A program made the translations under genes and the position numbers. A DNA stretch of 64,000 nucleotides, taken from assembly GCA_030710605.1 (NCBI GenBank), contig CP092876.1:67456115-67520114 (forward strand), given 5' to 3'. This document shows positions 20,046-31,985 of the stretch, piece after piece. Position 1 is the first letter of the stretch. The number at the start of each line of letters is the position of its first letter. The notes under the pieces were generated by a model. The model made no database searches, had not been told where the DNA came from, and saw nothing but the letters and a program-made list of their open reading frames with translations. This DNA is from Cordylochernes scorpioides. Lineage: Eukaryota; Arthropoda; Arachnida; Pseudoscorpiones; Chernetidae.

Positions 20046-20204
20046 ATCTCCCCTCTTAATAGTAGTGCAGCCGGTCTGGCGGTCTTCTGGATCGCTGCGG
20101 TCTTGGACTGCGCACAGGGACAGGGACAGCCGCAGCAGCAGGGCCCGGTTCTGGTTCTGGAGTGTCCTCTTGTGCTGAAGACTCCGCTCCTTTCAATTCT
20201 TCGA
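20046..20204 (-). pseudogene. C-terminal tail of an LTR-element pol
   Basis: On the minus strand a frame reads GAESSAQEDTPEPEPGP, an Ala/Val/Pro run, then RPQRSRRPPDRLHYY and a stop just before the polypurine tract. A proline/arginine-rich end directly before the PPT is typical of Gypsy Pol polyproteins. The sequence then switches at 20205 to the LARD-like element, so only the last 50 or so codons remain. Confidence 0.5.
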
Positions 20205-20926
20205 TTGTTATGGTTATGGCTGGAGTGGATTTTCCGGGAGATGACTGACGCTGGGCGGAAGATGAGATGGCTGGAGTTGGAAGGAAGAAGGCTGCTTGAA
20301 ATTGCTGGATATGGAAGGAAATGGGTATGTTTGATTGTAGTGGCTAATCCCGCTTGGAGATGGGCATGTTGACTTGAATTTGGCTATTTTTGCTTGAATT
20401 GGGCTATTGTTTGATTGAAGATCGGTATTTTTGATTGGAAAAGTTATTTTTGGTTAAGATGGCTATAGTTGATTGTAGAGATTTGCATATTAGTTTTGCT
20501 TTTGTTCACACAAGTTTCAGGTATCCTGTCGACTTATATTATATTTTTTTAAAAAAAGTTGAGTGAGTTTCTGCTTGATATTTTGGATCATGTTGAGGAT
20601 TATTGTAATGGTGGTGCAGTCGTGGCTATAATAATAATAATGGTTTTGATCAGAGTTTTCTTTTATTTGAGCCTAAAAATACATACAAAACATAATTTGG
20701 GTAAGTACTGGTAAATATTATTTACATAATTACATATGGTTTGAGCCGAACCAACGGGGAAGAACAACAATGAGATTTTATATGGGAAGCATGACCTCTG
20801 GCAGTCGATTCAAACAGAGTATTTATATCTATGACTTTATAATTTTAAATAAAATAACAGTTTAACATAATTTTCTAAATAAAATATTTTAATTTAACAT
20901 TTTAAATAAATTATTTTAATATAACA
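20205..20926 (-). mobile_element. LARD-like LTR element: 5' LTR and adjoining interior, partial copy
   Basis: Matches 33085-33831 nearly base for base. The interior (20205-20526) has a TGG/GCTGG-rich patch with no ORF. The LTR (20527-20926) starts TGTCGACTTATATT and ends TAATATAACA; it lacks about 30 bp present in the 33402 copy near GTAAGTACT. The high-coordinate side abuts Helitron-A copy 2. Confidence 0.8.
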
Positions 20927-20939
20927 TATATATATCTCT

Positions 20940-21452
20940 TCTCTATATATAAAAATGAAGGTTTGTATGTTTGTCTGTTTGTTTGTATGTCCGGTATACA
21001 AATTCGCAGTAGTTCACTAATTCAAACCAAAATTTCCATACATAGATAAAAGAATACGGGGAAGACGATAGGCTATTTTAAAAATATATAAATCAATTAT
21101 TAAACTATATGTTTTAGTCAGAAAATGATGATGACGATATTGCTGTATCATGTTTGATTATCAGATACAAAATTATATCGGAAAAATTCCAAAAAGCAGA
21201 GACCACGGGTGAAACCAGTTCATTATTTTGTAGGCCGGAACAAAATTCTAACAGAAAAAACATTCATTCAAGCAGACAACAAAAGCCAGATCATCTTTCT
21301 ATAAAAATATCGCTTCTCAGGCACAAAGTTTGGAGCGGGACGTTTCACAAGAGTGACATCCAAGGCGCCAATTTATAATTGTAACGAATAGTATTTGAAT
21401 AGGGTACATTTAATAGGGTAAAACCCGGGCGTTGCCCGGGTCATTCAGCTAG
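20940..21452 (+). mobile_element. non-autonomous Helitron, family A, copy 2
   Basis: TC start at 20940 followed by CTATATATAAAAATGAAGG; hairpin CCCGGGCGTTGCCCGGG at 21424-21440; CTAG at 21449-21452 followed by T. Very similar to copies 1, 3 and 4. Confidence 0.85.
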
Positions 21453-22715
21453 TATATATATATAACAATCTATACACAATTTTTTCTTTATTTTTCACTT
21501 CGTGTAACACACTTGTTTCTATTCATCAAATGTTAATGGTTCTATTTATTTTTCAATTCACTCAATTTTCCAATTGTAGGTTACCCAGGTCACTCGGCTA
21601 GTATTATTATAGTCATTTTATGACTGAAAATTTTTGAATTGATACATTATTTGATTGATTTGAATTTTTCTTGGTTGAAATTATGAAAAATACTTACTTC
21701 CATATTTAACTCTAAGGTATTCCTATGCATAAATGCTTCTCTTGCTGTCAATATTTTAATTGTTTTAAGTTATTCACTGGACAAAAATATATATTTTTTT
21801 TCCATTTTACTTAGGATGTTTGATACTCAGTTGTTATTGATGTTGTTTTTCTAGTGTCGAATAAAGAGCCTCAGATGTCTTCATCTATCTCTATCACAGT
21901 ATTTGCAATGTCCATTATCTTGGGTGTGTAAAGCTGCTGCTCTGGGTTAATACCAATTTTCCGCAAGACTGAGGACATAGCTGGACATGAGAATATGTGG
22001 GTAGGTGTTAGTTTCACACCAGGCCATTTGATACTTTGTTATCTACAATATAATTTTATATGGGTAACATGTTATAAAAGACGAATAAAATTATTCTGAA
22101 GTATTTATAGAATATTAAATAAATATAGGAAACAATTTATGACATTAGAAATTGTGCAGTGATGGAAGGCTGGTAAAGGCGCTAGCCTTCTCACTGTCAC
22201 CATCTGACCAGAGATGACATTCTGGGACATCTAGGTGGGAAACGTGGCATGATACATACATCAAAAAATATCCATTGAGTGAATGTGGTTATGGTTGTTA
22301 TGGCGCTGGGATGTGTTTAGATCGATCCCAATAGAGCCGCGTTTTTTTTTTTATTAAAATTTTAATTAAAATACATCTTGAAAATTTAAAATATTTTAAA
22401 ACCATTCTATTATATACCTATACAGACAGAATAATTCACTGTTATTTTTATACTCATACATATTTTAATAAAATGGATGTGTGTGTTTAATAGTTATATA
22501 TTATATTGGAATATGACAAAAATTTCAAATAATTGCATTTTCACACATGGAAAGTTAATAGTTTGGAAAATAATACTGAAATATTTTAATTTATATGATT
22601 CGCTTTTATATGCCTCAAAATGAGGGTATTGGGTACCATATGTCTTCATATATGGGGAGTTTAGATTAAATAATTATCTTAAACATTATATAGGGCTAAT
22701 CAGTTTTTATCATTA

Positions 22716-23416
22716 ACTAGCGGACGTACCCGGCTTCGCCCGGGTTTTACCCGAGTAAAGGTTTGTCTAACGAATCTCTCGATAAAGTGAACATTTATTT
22801 CCCGGTCCCTTGAAAAATACCCGATAAGTTGAATAAAATCAATATTAATTGGTTCCCTCGGTAATTGGAAGTTAAAGGAATATTATCTTGCCTTGGAATT
22901 GTATCATTATTCTTGTATGGATGTACCCGGCTTCGCCCGGGTTTTACCCGAGTAAAGGTTTGTTTAACGAATCTCTCGATAAAGTGAACATTTTTTCTCA
23001 GTCCCTTGAAAAATACTCGATAAGTTGAATAAAATCAATATTAATTGGTTCCCTCGGTAATTGGAAGTTAAAGGAATAGTATCTTGCCTTTGAATTGTAT
23101 CATTATTCTTGTCTCAAATAAATTGCGGGGGCATCCTGAATTTTGTCTTTCCTAATTTTCTACATTACAAAATCATCGTATCATCATGATAATATTTAGA
23201 CAGATTGTTGAATTATAACAGATAAATTAGAATATTTATCTTGATTATTTCTAGGCGAAAAGTTATTTCAAAAATTTTATTTGCTAGAAACCTTCCCAGT
23301 ACTATACTAAATAACTTCCCAAAGTTTCATGGCGATCCAATGAGTGGTTTGGTCAGGCATAAAGGACAAACAAACAGACACACACACACACATACATTCA
23401 TTTTTATATATATAAA
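22716..23416 (-). mobile_element. non-autonomous Helitron, family B, copy 2
   Basis: Same structure as 12619-13322, including the doubled 3' terminal block (hairpins at about 22724-22752 and 22922-22950). Comparison with an empty copy (near 26990, CATTAATTCGAAAT) shows insertion exactly between A and T, so the ends are 22716 and 23416. The 5' TC has become TT. Confidence 0.88.
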
Positions 23417-23860
23417 TTCGAAATTTTTTTTTTCATAATTTCAATTAAAATACATCTTGAAATTTTGAAACAGCATTTTATAGTATACATATACAGATAT
23501 ATAAATTCATTTAGGGAAAATCTGGTATTTGCCCTGTTTATTTTCTACTTGTACATATTTTAATAGAATGGATGTGTGTTCAATAGTTCTTTTATTTCAA
23601 AATATGACAAAAATTTCAAAAAAACTACATTTTCACACATAGAAATGGAATAATTTGATAAACATATTGAAATATATTTAAATTTATAAGATTCGCTTCA
23701 TATGCCTTGTAATGAGGGTATTGGGTAGCATATGTCATCATATATGGGGAGATTAGATAAAATAATTATATTAAACATTATATCGGGATAATCAGTTTCT
23801 CTCATTAATTCGGAAAAATGGATTTAAATTAGTGAAATATGTAGTCTGACGCTAAATATA

Positions 23861-24037
23861 TAGTTAAAACTGTCTATAGCGCTCCCTCTCTGAACTCACC
23901 AAAATAGGGTGTTATAGAGTGGGGGTGCTATAGACAGGTCACTTCTAATGTAAATCGCATCATACTACGTATATAAAATTGGGCTCTATAGAAAGAAAGG
24001 CGCTATTTAGAGGAAGCGCTATAGAGAGGTTTAACTG
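23861..24037. mobile_element. TIR/TA MITE (in unit 1)
   Basis: Imperfect terminal inverted repeats of about 28 bp: TAGTTAAAACTGTCTATAGC on the left and the reverse complement of CAGTTAAACCTCTCTATAGC on the right, flanked by TA. It has no coding capacity. The terminal CAGT and TA target suggest a Tc1/mariner or pogo-like origin. The same element closes every full unit of the array. Confidence 0.7.
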
Positions 24038-25105
24038 TATATATATATAACAATCTATACACAATTTTTTTCTTTATTTTTCACTTCTCTCTTGTAACAC
24101 ACTTGTTTCCATTCATCAAATGTTAGTGGTTCTATTTATTTTTCAATTCACTCAATTTTCCAATCGTAGGTTACTCGGGTCACACGGCTAGTATTATTAT
24201 AATCATTTTACGACTGAAAATAATTGAATTGATTCATTATTTGATTGATTTAAATTTTTCTTGGTTGAATTTATGACAATTACTTCCTTCCATATTTAAT
24301 TCTAAGGTATTCCTATGCAAAAATGCTTCTCTTGCTGTCAATAATTTAATTGTTTCAAGTTATTCATTGGACACAAATATATATATTTTTTCCAATTTTA
24401 CTTAGGATGTTTGATACTCAGTTGTTATTGATATTGTTTTTGTAGTGTCGAATAAAGAGCCTCATAGGTCTTCATGTATCTCTATCACAGTATTTGCAAT
24501 GTCTCCTATCTTGGGTGTGTAAAGCTGCTGCTTTGGGTTAATACCAATTTTCCGCAAGACTGAGGACATAGCTGGACATGAGAATATGTGGGTAGGTGTT
24601 AGTTTCACACCAGGCTATTTGATACTTTGTTATCTACAATATAATTTTATATGGGTAACATGTTATAAAAGACGAAAAAAATTATTCTGAAGTATTTATA
24701 GAATATTAAATAAATATAGGAAACAATTTATGACATTAGAAATTGTGCAGTGATGGAAATTGGTAAAGGCGCTAGCCTTCTCACTGTCACCATCTGACCA
24801 GAGATGACATTCTGGGACTTCTAGGTGGGAAACGTGGCTTGATACATACATAATGATGACTGTATAAACTGTTGGTAACCTATCTCATTAATTCGGAAAA
24901 ATGGATTTACATTAGTGGAATATGTAGTCTTACGCTAAATATATAGTTAAAACTGTCTATAGCGCTCCCTCTTTGAAATCACCAAAATAGGATGCTATAG
25001 ACAGGTCACTTCTAATGTAAATCGCATCATACTACGTATTTAAAATTTGGGCTCTATAGAAAGGTAGGCGCTAATTAGAGGAAGCGCTATAGACAGGTTT
25101 AACTG
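24038..25105 (+). repeat. composite repeat, unit 2, internally deleted
   Basis: Begins like unit 1, but after the TATAAACTGTTGGTAACC block (about 24865-24883) jumps directly to the end of the second AT-rich module and the MITE (24944-25105). The T-run and most of both AT-rich modules are missing. Confidence 0.85.
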
Positions 25106-25120
25106 TATATATATAAAAAC

Positions 25121-25630
25121 TCTATAAATATAAAAATGAATGTTTGTCTGTTTGTCTGTTTGTTTGTATGTCCGGTATACAAATTCGCAATATTTCACTA
25201 ATTCAAACCAAAATTTCCATACATAGGTAAAAGAATACGGGGAAGACGATAGGCTATTTAAATATATATATATAAATCAATTATCAAAACTATATGTTTT
25301 AGTCAGAAAATGATGATATTGCTGTATCATGTTTGATTATCAGATACAAAATTATATCGGGAAAAATTCCAAAAAGCAGAGACCATGGGTGAAACCAGTT
25401 CATTATTTTGTACGCCGGAACAAAATTCTAACAGAAAAACATTCATTCGAACAGAAAAAAAAGCCAGATCATCTTTCTATAAAAATATCGCTTCTCAGAC
25501 ACAAAGTTTTGAGCGGGACGTTTCACAAGAGTGACATCCAAGGCGCCAATTTATAATTGTAATGAATAGTATTTGAATAGGGTACATTTAATAGTGTAAA
25601 ACCCGGGCGTTGCCCGGGTCATTCGGCTAG
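25121..25630 (+). mobile_element. non-autonomous Helitron, family A, copy 3
   Basis: TC start at 25121, hairpin at about 25601-25617, CTAG at 25627-25630 followed by T. It separates unit 2 from unit 3. Confidence 0.85.
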
Positions 25631-27603
25631 TATATATATAAAACAATCTATACACAATTTTTTTCTTTATTTTTCACTTCGTGTAACACACTTGTTTCTA
25701 TTCACCAAATGTTAGTGGTTCTATTTATTTTTCAATTCACTCAATTTTCCAATTGTAGGTTACCCAGGTCACTCGGCTAGTATTATTATAGTCATTTTAT
25801 GAATGAAAATATTTGAATTGATACATTATTTGATTGATTTGAATTTTTCTTGGTTGAAATTATGAAAAATACTTATTTCCATATTTCTCTCTAAGGTATT
25901 CCTATGCATAAATGTTTCTCTTGCTGTCAATAATTTAATTGTTTTAAATTATTCACTGGAGACACAAATAAATATATTTTTTCCATTTTACTTAGGATGT
26001 TTGATACTCAGTTGTTATTGATGTTGTTTTTCTAGTGTCGAATAAAGAGCCTCAGATGTCTTCATCTATCTCTATCACAGTATTTGCAATGTCCCCTATC
26101 TTGGGTGTGTAAAGCTGCTGCTTTGGGTTAATACCAATTTTCCGCAAGACTGAGGACATAGCTGGACATGAGAATATGTGGGTAGGTGTTAGTTTCACAC
26201 CAGGCCATTTGATACTTTGTTATCTACAATATAATTTTATATGGGTAACATGTTATAAAAGACGAATAAAATTATTCTGAAGTATTTATAGAATATTAAA
26301 TAAATATAGGAAACAATTTATGACATTAGAAATTGTGCAGTGATGGAAGGCTGGTAAAGGCGCTAGCCTTCTCACTGTCACCATCTGACCAGAGATGACA
26401 TTCTGGGACATCTAGGTGGGAAACGTGGCATGATACATACATCATGATGACTGTATAAACTGTTGGTAACCTATCAAGCCTATCAGCCCTGGATGATCAC
26501 GACTACATCACAAAATATCCATTGAGTGAAAGTGGTTATGGTTGTTATGGCGCTGGGATGTGTTTAGATCGATTCCAATAGAGCCGCGTTTTTTTTTATT
26601 TTTATTAAAATATCAATTAAAATACATCTTGAAAATTTAAAATATTTTGAAACCATTCTATTATATACCAATACAGACAGAATGATTCACTTCGGGAGAA
26701 TCTGGTAGTTGCCCTGTTATTTTTATACTTATACATCTTTTAATAAAATGGATGTGTGTTTAATTGTTATATATTATATTGGAATATGACAAAAATTTCA
26801 AATAATTGCATTTACACACATGGAAAGTTAATAATTTGAAAAATAATACTAAAATATTTTAATTTATATGATTCGCTTTTATATGCCTCAAAATAAGGGT
26901 ATTAGGTACCATATGTCTTCTAATATATGGAGGGATTAGATTAAATAATTATCTTAAACATTATAAAGGGCTAATCAGTTTTTATCATTAATTCGAAATT
27001 ATTATTATTTTTTTAATAATTTTAATCAAAATACATCTTGAAATTTTGAAACAGCATTTTATAGTATACATATACAGCCATAAAAATTCATTTTGGGAAA
27101 ATCTGGTATTTGCCCTGTTGATTTTCTACTTATACATATTTTAATAGAATGGATATGTGTTCAATAGTTCTTTTATTTCAAAATATGACAAAAATTTCAA
27201 ATAAATACATTTTCACACATAGAAATGGAATAATTTGATAAACATATTGAAATATATTTATATTTATAAGATTCGCTTTTTATGCCTTGAAATAAGGGTA
27301 TTGGGTAGCATATGTCATCATATATGGGGCTATATTAGATAAAATAATTATATTAAACATTATATCGGGATAATCAGTTTCTCTCATTAATTCAGAAAAA
27401 TGGATTTACATTAGTGGAATATGTAGTCTGACGCTAAATATATAGTTAAAACTGTCTATAGCGCTCCCTCTGTGAACTCACCAAAATAGGGTGCTATAGA
27501 CAGGTCACTTCTAATGTAAATCGCATCATACTACGTATTTAAAATTGGGCTCTATAGAAAGATAGGCGCTAATTAGAGGAAGCGCTATAGACAGGTTTAA
27601 TTG
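25631..27603 (+). repeat. composite repeat, unit 3, complete
   Basis: All landmarks are present without insertions; length 1973 bp. LINE-derived block about 26020-26215, hairpin block about 26337-26380, T-run at 26590, module ends near 26883 and 27290, MITE at 27443-27603. A good reference copy. Confidence 0.88.
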
Positions 27604-27621
27604 TATATAAATATATATATA

Positions 27622-28044
27622 TATATTATATTAAAAAAAAAAAGTTGAGTGAGTTTCTGCTTGATATTTTGGATCATGTTGAGAGGATTATTGTAATGGT
27701 GGTGCAATCGTGGCTATAATAATAATAATGGTTTTGATTAGAGTTTTCTTTTATTTGAGCCTAGAAATATATACAAAACATAATTTGGGTAAGTACTGCC
27801 TGGCTTAAGGCGTAATAATAAATAAAACAAAAATATTATTTACATAATTACATATGGTTTGAGCCGAACCAACGGGGAAGAACAACAATGAGATTTTATA
27901 TGGGAAGCATGACCTCTGGCAGTCGATTTAAACAGAGTATTTATATCTATGACTTTATAATTTTAAATAAAATAACAGTTTAACATAATTTTCTAAATAA
28001 AATATTTTAATTTAACATTTTAAATAAATTATTTTAATATAACA
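27622..28044 (-). repeat. LARD-like 3' LTR
   Basis: Direct repeat of 33402-33831. Its high-coordinate end is AATATAACA. The low-coordinate end merges with a (TA)n/A-run and lacks the TGTCGACTT start, so it is slightly damaged. Confidence 0.8.
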
Positions 28045-28348
28045 TTTACCCCCTGTGAAGAGAATAATATGGGGTAATTAAGAGTAAAGTGGTAAAAAAT
28101 ATAGCTTTAAAAAATATGAAATGATTAATGGAAAGAAAATAATGTGAGAGGCGATATTCACTTATCATATTGGTTTTTGTATGGTAACCAATAGACAGGA
28201 AAGTACAAAATTATATAAATGATAAAAATGTGAATAATAACAAAACAATTGGGAGCAAGTGAAAATAAAAATGTGATAATCCATAATCATATTGGTTTAT
28301 TGTTAACCAATAGATTGGAAATTACAAAGTGTGAATGATAATAACAAA
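28045..28348 (-). other. LARD-like interior, 3' part
   Basis: Non-coding, A-rich. Holds the polypurine tract and two ATTGGTT...AACCAAT hairpins. Confidence 0.6.
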
Positions 28349-28648
28349 AATATTTATTTATTTATTTATCAAATCAGACGCGATATCCCCACAAGGGATG
28401 CTTGCGTCAATAACAACACTAAATTCAGATACTATATTACAAAAAAAAAATAATAATAATAAAATAATTACAAGATTTGAAAAGATAAGAAAGAGAACAT
28501 TAAATCATTCTTGATTTTACATCACAACCAACAAAATAAACAAACCAAAATATACAAATAGGTAATAATTAAGGTTTTTTTAACCAAGAGAGAAAATCAT
28601 AAATGTATTTACAGAATTTTCTAAATTTAAAATACGAGTCCTTACTAT

Positions 28649-30229
28649 TTACAAACATAAAAGATCCTTGTATTCGATGTTTTCCCGGTTTCTGTAGTTC
28701 TGGAAGATTGGGCACTCAAGAAGCAGATGACTGGAATCCTGCTTTCTCTTTCCACATAAACATCCCGGATCGTCTATAGCTCCTATTCGAAACAGAAAAT
28801 CTCCGAAATTCCCATGACCAGTAACGAATTGCACATTGTAAAAGTTAGGGCGGAAATATTTTGGAATGCCCAAAGGGAAAAAGAGACGAAAGTGATCACT
28901 TGTATTAGAAAACATATCTTCCATTCTTGTTCTTAAAAATCCATTTATTATTGAAGGAGGATGTGGACTGAACGTTCGTTGGTCTTCCTCGCTTAGTTGG
29001 TCCAATTCATATTTAATCAATCTTGATTCGATAAAATCAGTCAGGAATGGGATCTCTGCCAGACAGTGGACACAAATTGAGGAAGATGTTTTAAACGATC
29101 TAGTAGCCCAAAGAACAATTTGGTATTGCATCGAATTTAATTTCTGTTTACAGCGGTTATTTATTTGGTAAAACCAAATTTCAGCTCCATATGTTAGAAT
29201 AGGTCTAATTAGCGTCTTATACAAAATTAACCTTTTATTAGAGTTTATACCCAATATTTTGCCGCTGAGGGAAAAAAGCAGATTTTTCATGCGATGCGCT
29301 TTATGCAAAATCTCATTGATGTGCGGGGTGAAATTTATTTTTGTTCTGAACCTGTGATTAGATAATTTCATTCCCAAAATTTTGATTTCATTTGAAGGCT
29401 TTATGACTGTTTTTTGAAATTCCAACTGGAACCTATGGAAATTATGAAAGTGAATCAAGTTTGTTTTTTCTGGATTTATTTTTAACTTGTTTGAGCGACA
29501 CCATTGAGTGACATAGTTTAGGGTGTTCACTAATTCAGTTTTTAGACCCTCTAAATTATAATGCCAACATATTATAGAGATGTCGTCCGCGTAGCAAATA
29601 ATTTCAGCGTTTGTTGATTTAAAATTCATTAAAATATCGTTTAGCAAGATGTTCCATAATACCGGTGACAGTGGACTACCCTGAGGACATCCCTTAGTAA
29701 GGTTTTTGGAGACCGTTTTGCCACCGTATGACAGACAAACTGTCCTTTTATTATTCAAATAGGATTGGATGATTTGAATCAGAGAGCTGGGAACGTTGTC
29801 TAAATCCATTCTTTTTATTATAGCTGGCCACCATGCATTATTAAAAGCCCCTGATAAGTCCACTGCGATCAACGCCGTCAGTTCTCTTTGCTTGTGTTCC
29901 AGAATAGTTTCAGTCAGCTCTTTCATAGCAGTAATTGTTGATTTATGCCTGGAGAAGCCATGTTGTTTATGACTCATCAAATTGCTTTCGTCATAAAAGG
30001 TAGTAAGTTTATTTTTAATTATATTTTCGAAAATCTTTGAAATGTTTGATAGCAAGGAAATTGGTCTGTAGCTTTTACTAACATCATAACTAGTTTTATC
30101 TACTTTAGGAATGATTTTCACAAAAGAGAGAGAGTTTTTCCAATAATCTGGGAAATATCCCAAATTTATACATTTTTCGAATATTTGATGGAGGATTATG
30201 GAAATCCTAGGGTAGGCGTATTTTATCAT
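28649..30229 (-). pseudogene. LINE ORF2: reverse transcriptase and C-terminal domain
   Basis: 526 codons. RT motifs in order: SYRPISLLSNISKIFENII, HGFSRHKSTITAM, LIAVDLSGAFNNAWW (catalytic Asp), KGCPQGSPLSPVLWNI, ICYADDISII (catalytic YADD), KINPEKTNLIHF. The C-terminal CLCGKRKQDSSHLLLECP is the Cys/His motif of this LINE group. No RNase H domain is seen, which fits R1/Jockey rather than I. The natural frame continues upstream of 30229 to about 30262, where a frameshift in a T-run separates it from the linker frame. Confidence 0.9.
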
Positions 30230-30649
30230 ATTATTGCTAATATTATCTGATCCAGGTGCTTTCTTATATTTTTCAATAATACAATAATTGATTCAATATC
30301 TTTTAGGCTTATGATCACTTTGTTTCTATTATTGTAAATTGGCGAGTAATATCTAGTTGCTTTGTGAAGTTCCTCCTCGGAAGAAATATCATCGTCCGTG
30401 AAAAGATCGTTCAATAAACTTTCCATTTTTGAAGTCCTAGCAAAATCCGGTGCGTTGTCTATCAATGGAATCCCTGTTGTGTTAAATGATGCTTTTAAAG
30501 TTTTGAAAGTTTTATAAGTGTTCCCAAAAGGATTAATTGATTCGTTTTCTTCGAGAAAGAATCTCCAGCTTTTAAATTTTGCCCTGTTAATGGCTTTATT
30601 ATATTTGTTACGAGCAGCTTTAAAAAAATTTGCATTAATTATTTTGCCT
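30226..30649 (-). pseudogene. LINE ORF2 linker between endonuclease and RT
   Basis: An open frame (visible part 30226-30465, continuing upstream without ATG) includes AINRAKFKSWRFFLEE and ESLLNDLFTD. A (CG)n run at 30650-30661 coincides with a frame change relative to the endonuclease, probably a slippage mutation. Confidence 0.7.
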
Positions 30650-31636
30650 CGCGCGCGCGCGATAGAATAAATTTCTTATATAATTAAAATAATTTTTCAT
30701 TTTTTCAAGTTTATTCGTCCACCACTTGAATTTGACTTTGTTTTTGTTTATGGTTAATTTTAACTTGAGGGATGCGTAAGCTGCTTCACTGATAATATCT
30801 GTGAGTTTTAAAACAGCTCTATCAACACTTTCGGAATTTTTTATTTGGTTTGCCTCATCCACGAGGCTTAGCAATTCGGGGGAGGACAAATTTTCATAAA
30901 ATGCATTCCAGTTTGCGTCAGTTTCGCTGAATTTCCACGTTGATTTATATCCGTCTATATGACTGTTGTCTTTACTAACGATCTCGTAGGTTATTGTCAC
31001 GTGATTGGAGGTGTCCGTCATTATGGATGTATTCCAGTTTTTTAATAGACTAATTGAATTTCTGTTGGAGATAGTGAGGTCGATCACGCTAGAATTACGA
31101 CACGTTGTAGTTTTAATATTATGGACGAAGAGATTGTGTTGGTTCACTATTGAATGAAGTTTGTGACCGTTTGAGTTTGTCTTTCGATCATACCAGACGG
31201 GATGCCTAGAGTTAAAATCCCCACAAAGCAGAATCGGTTGAATTTTGAAAGTTTCCAAAATTTCCTCAATAAACTTTTGATGGGCTTCTGAGAAAGAATT
31301 GGGGAGAATGTAAAAATTCGCTATAATAATATTTGACTTTGATAAAAGTATTGAGCTTGTAGTACAAAATGAGTTGGTGAATTGATCTATCTTATTGTAT
31401 TTTAATCCTTTATTTAAAATTATTGTTGCCGAGTTTATCTTGTTTCCTTTAGCTGTTAAAACTGAATGCTCGTCTCCGCCAAAAATAACAACATCGTTCA
31501 CTGTGTAGGGCTCCTGGATAAATAATATGTCTGGTGGGTCGTTAGCTATCTGAGCCAGGAGCTCATTTGTTGCGTTTATGCTTTTTCTTAAATTTTGTTG
31601 CACACACTTAATTAATGGAGCTTGCATTATATACAA
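30635..31636 (-). pseudogene. LINE ORF2: apurinic-like endonuclease
   Basis: Endonuclease/exonuclease/phosphatase fold: VQQNLRKS (Asn), IQEPYT (catalytic Glu), LCGDFNSRHPVWYD (Asp/Asn), SVIDLTIS, and SNHVTITY (the SDH-like final His motif with Asn for Asp). It would nick the target to prime reverse transcription. It ends at the (CG)n frameshift. Confidence 0.88.
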
Positions 31637-31654
31637 TAGTACTAATAGTACTAG

Positions 31655-31985
31655 TTAGTTACTTGACTGTTCAGTTGGGAAATAACTTGTTCTTTCAATT
31701 ATTCTGTCTATTTGTGTTTTATACATAGGACATTCCTCTGAGTTTGCTCTGTGTGATGAGGGCCTTTTTTTATACTTAGGAGGTTGTGAACAATTGAAAC
31801 ATTTAGGAATTCCCGAGCAATCATGAACTCCCTGAACTCCACATGTCCTGCATATTGGGGTGTTAGGGCATTCTGCCGTTTTGTGGGTGGGGTTAAATTT
31901 CAGACATTTCTGGCATTGTTTCACCAGAAACCGATCTACAACAACGCAGCGTTCACAATCAGTGTAGATTTTATTATAAATATGG
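31655..31985 (-). pseudogene. LINE ORF1 C-terminal zinc knuckles
   Basis: Cys/His clusters CQKCLKFNPTHKTAEC, CRTCGVQGVHDC and CFNCSQPPKYKKRPSSHRAN-SEEC, typical of the end of Gag-like ORF1 in R1/Jockey/I LINEs. The first residues of the open frame (MIMEYHIFTLYHIYN) come from LARD sequence; LINE homology begins at about TDCERCVVVDRF. The element is 5'-truncated here. Confidence 0.8.

Larger units (their letters stand above)
21453..24037 (+). repeat. composite 2-kb repeat, unit 1 (with Helitron-B inside)
   Basis: The unit reads in order: an AACAATCTATACAC block; a Helitron-like end without hairpin (GGTCACTCGGCTAG); a LINE-derived block (about 21840-22035); a GC-richer block with a small AAGGCT/AGCCTT hairpin (about 22157-22200); a T-run after GAGCCGCG; two diverged copies of an AT-rich module of 500-700 bp, ending in ATGCCTCAAAATGAGGG and ATGCCTTGTAATGAGGG; and a MITE (23861-24037). 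Helitron-B copy 2 lies between the two modules. No credible gene is present. Confidence 0.85.
28349..31985 (-). mobile_element. R1/Jockey-type LINE inserted in the LARD-like element
   Basis: Minus strand. It ends in a (TAAA)n tail (28349-28364 read as ATTTATTTATTT on the plus strand). The coding part runs from the end of ORF1 through endonuclease and RT. The 5' end is truncated within ORF1; LARD sequence resumes at about 31985. I could not settle a target duplication. Confidence 0.8.

Noticed and set aside
22432..22500. Host gene in the GC-richer blocks of the composite repeat
   Set aside because: Frames are short and broken in every unit; only a LINE-like tail is recognisable.
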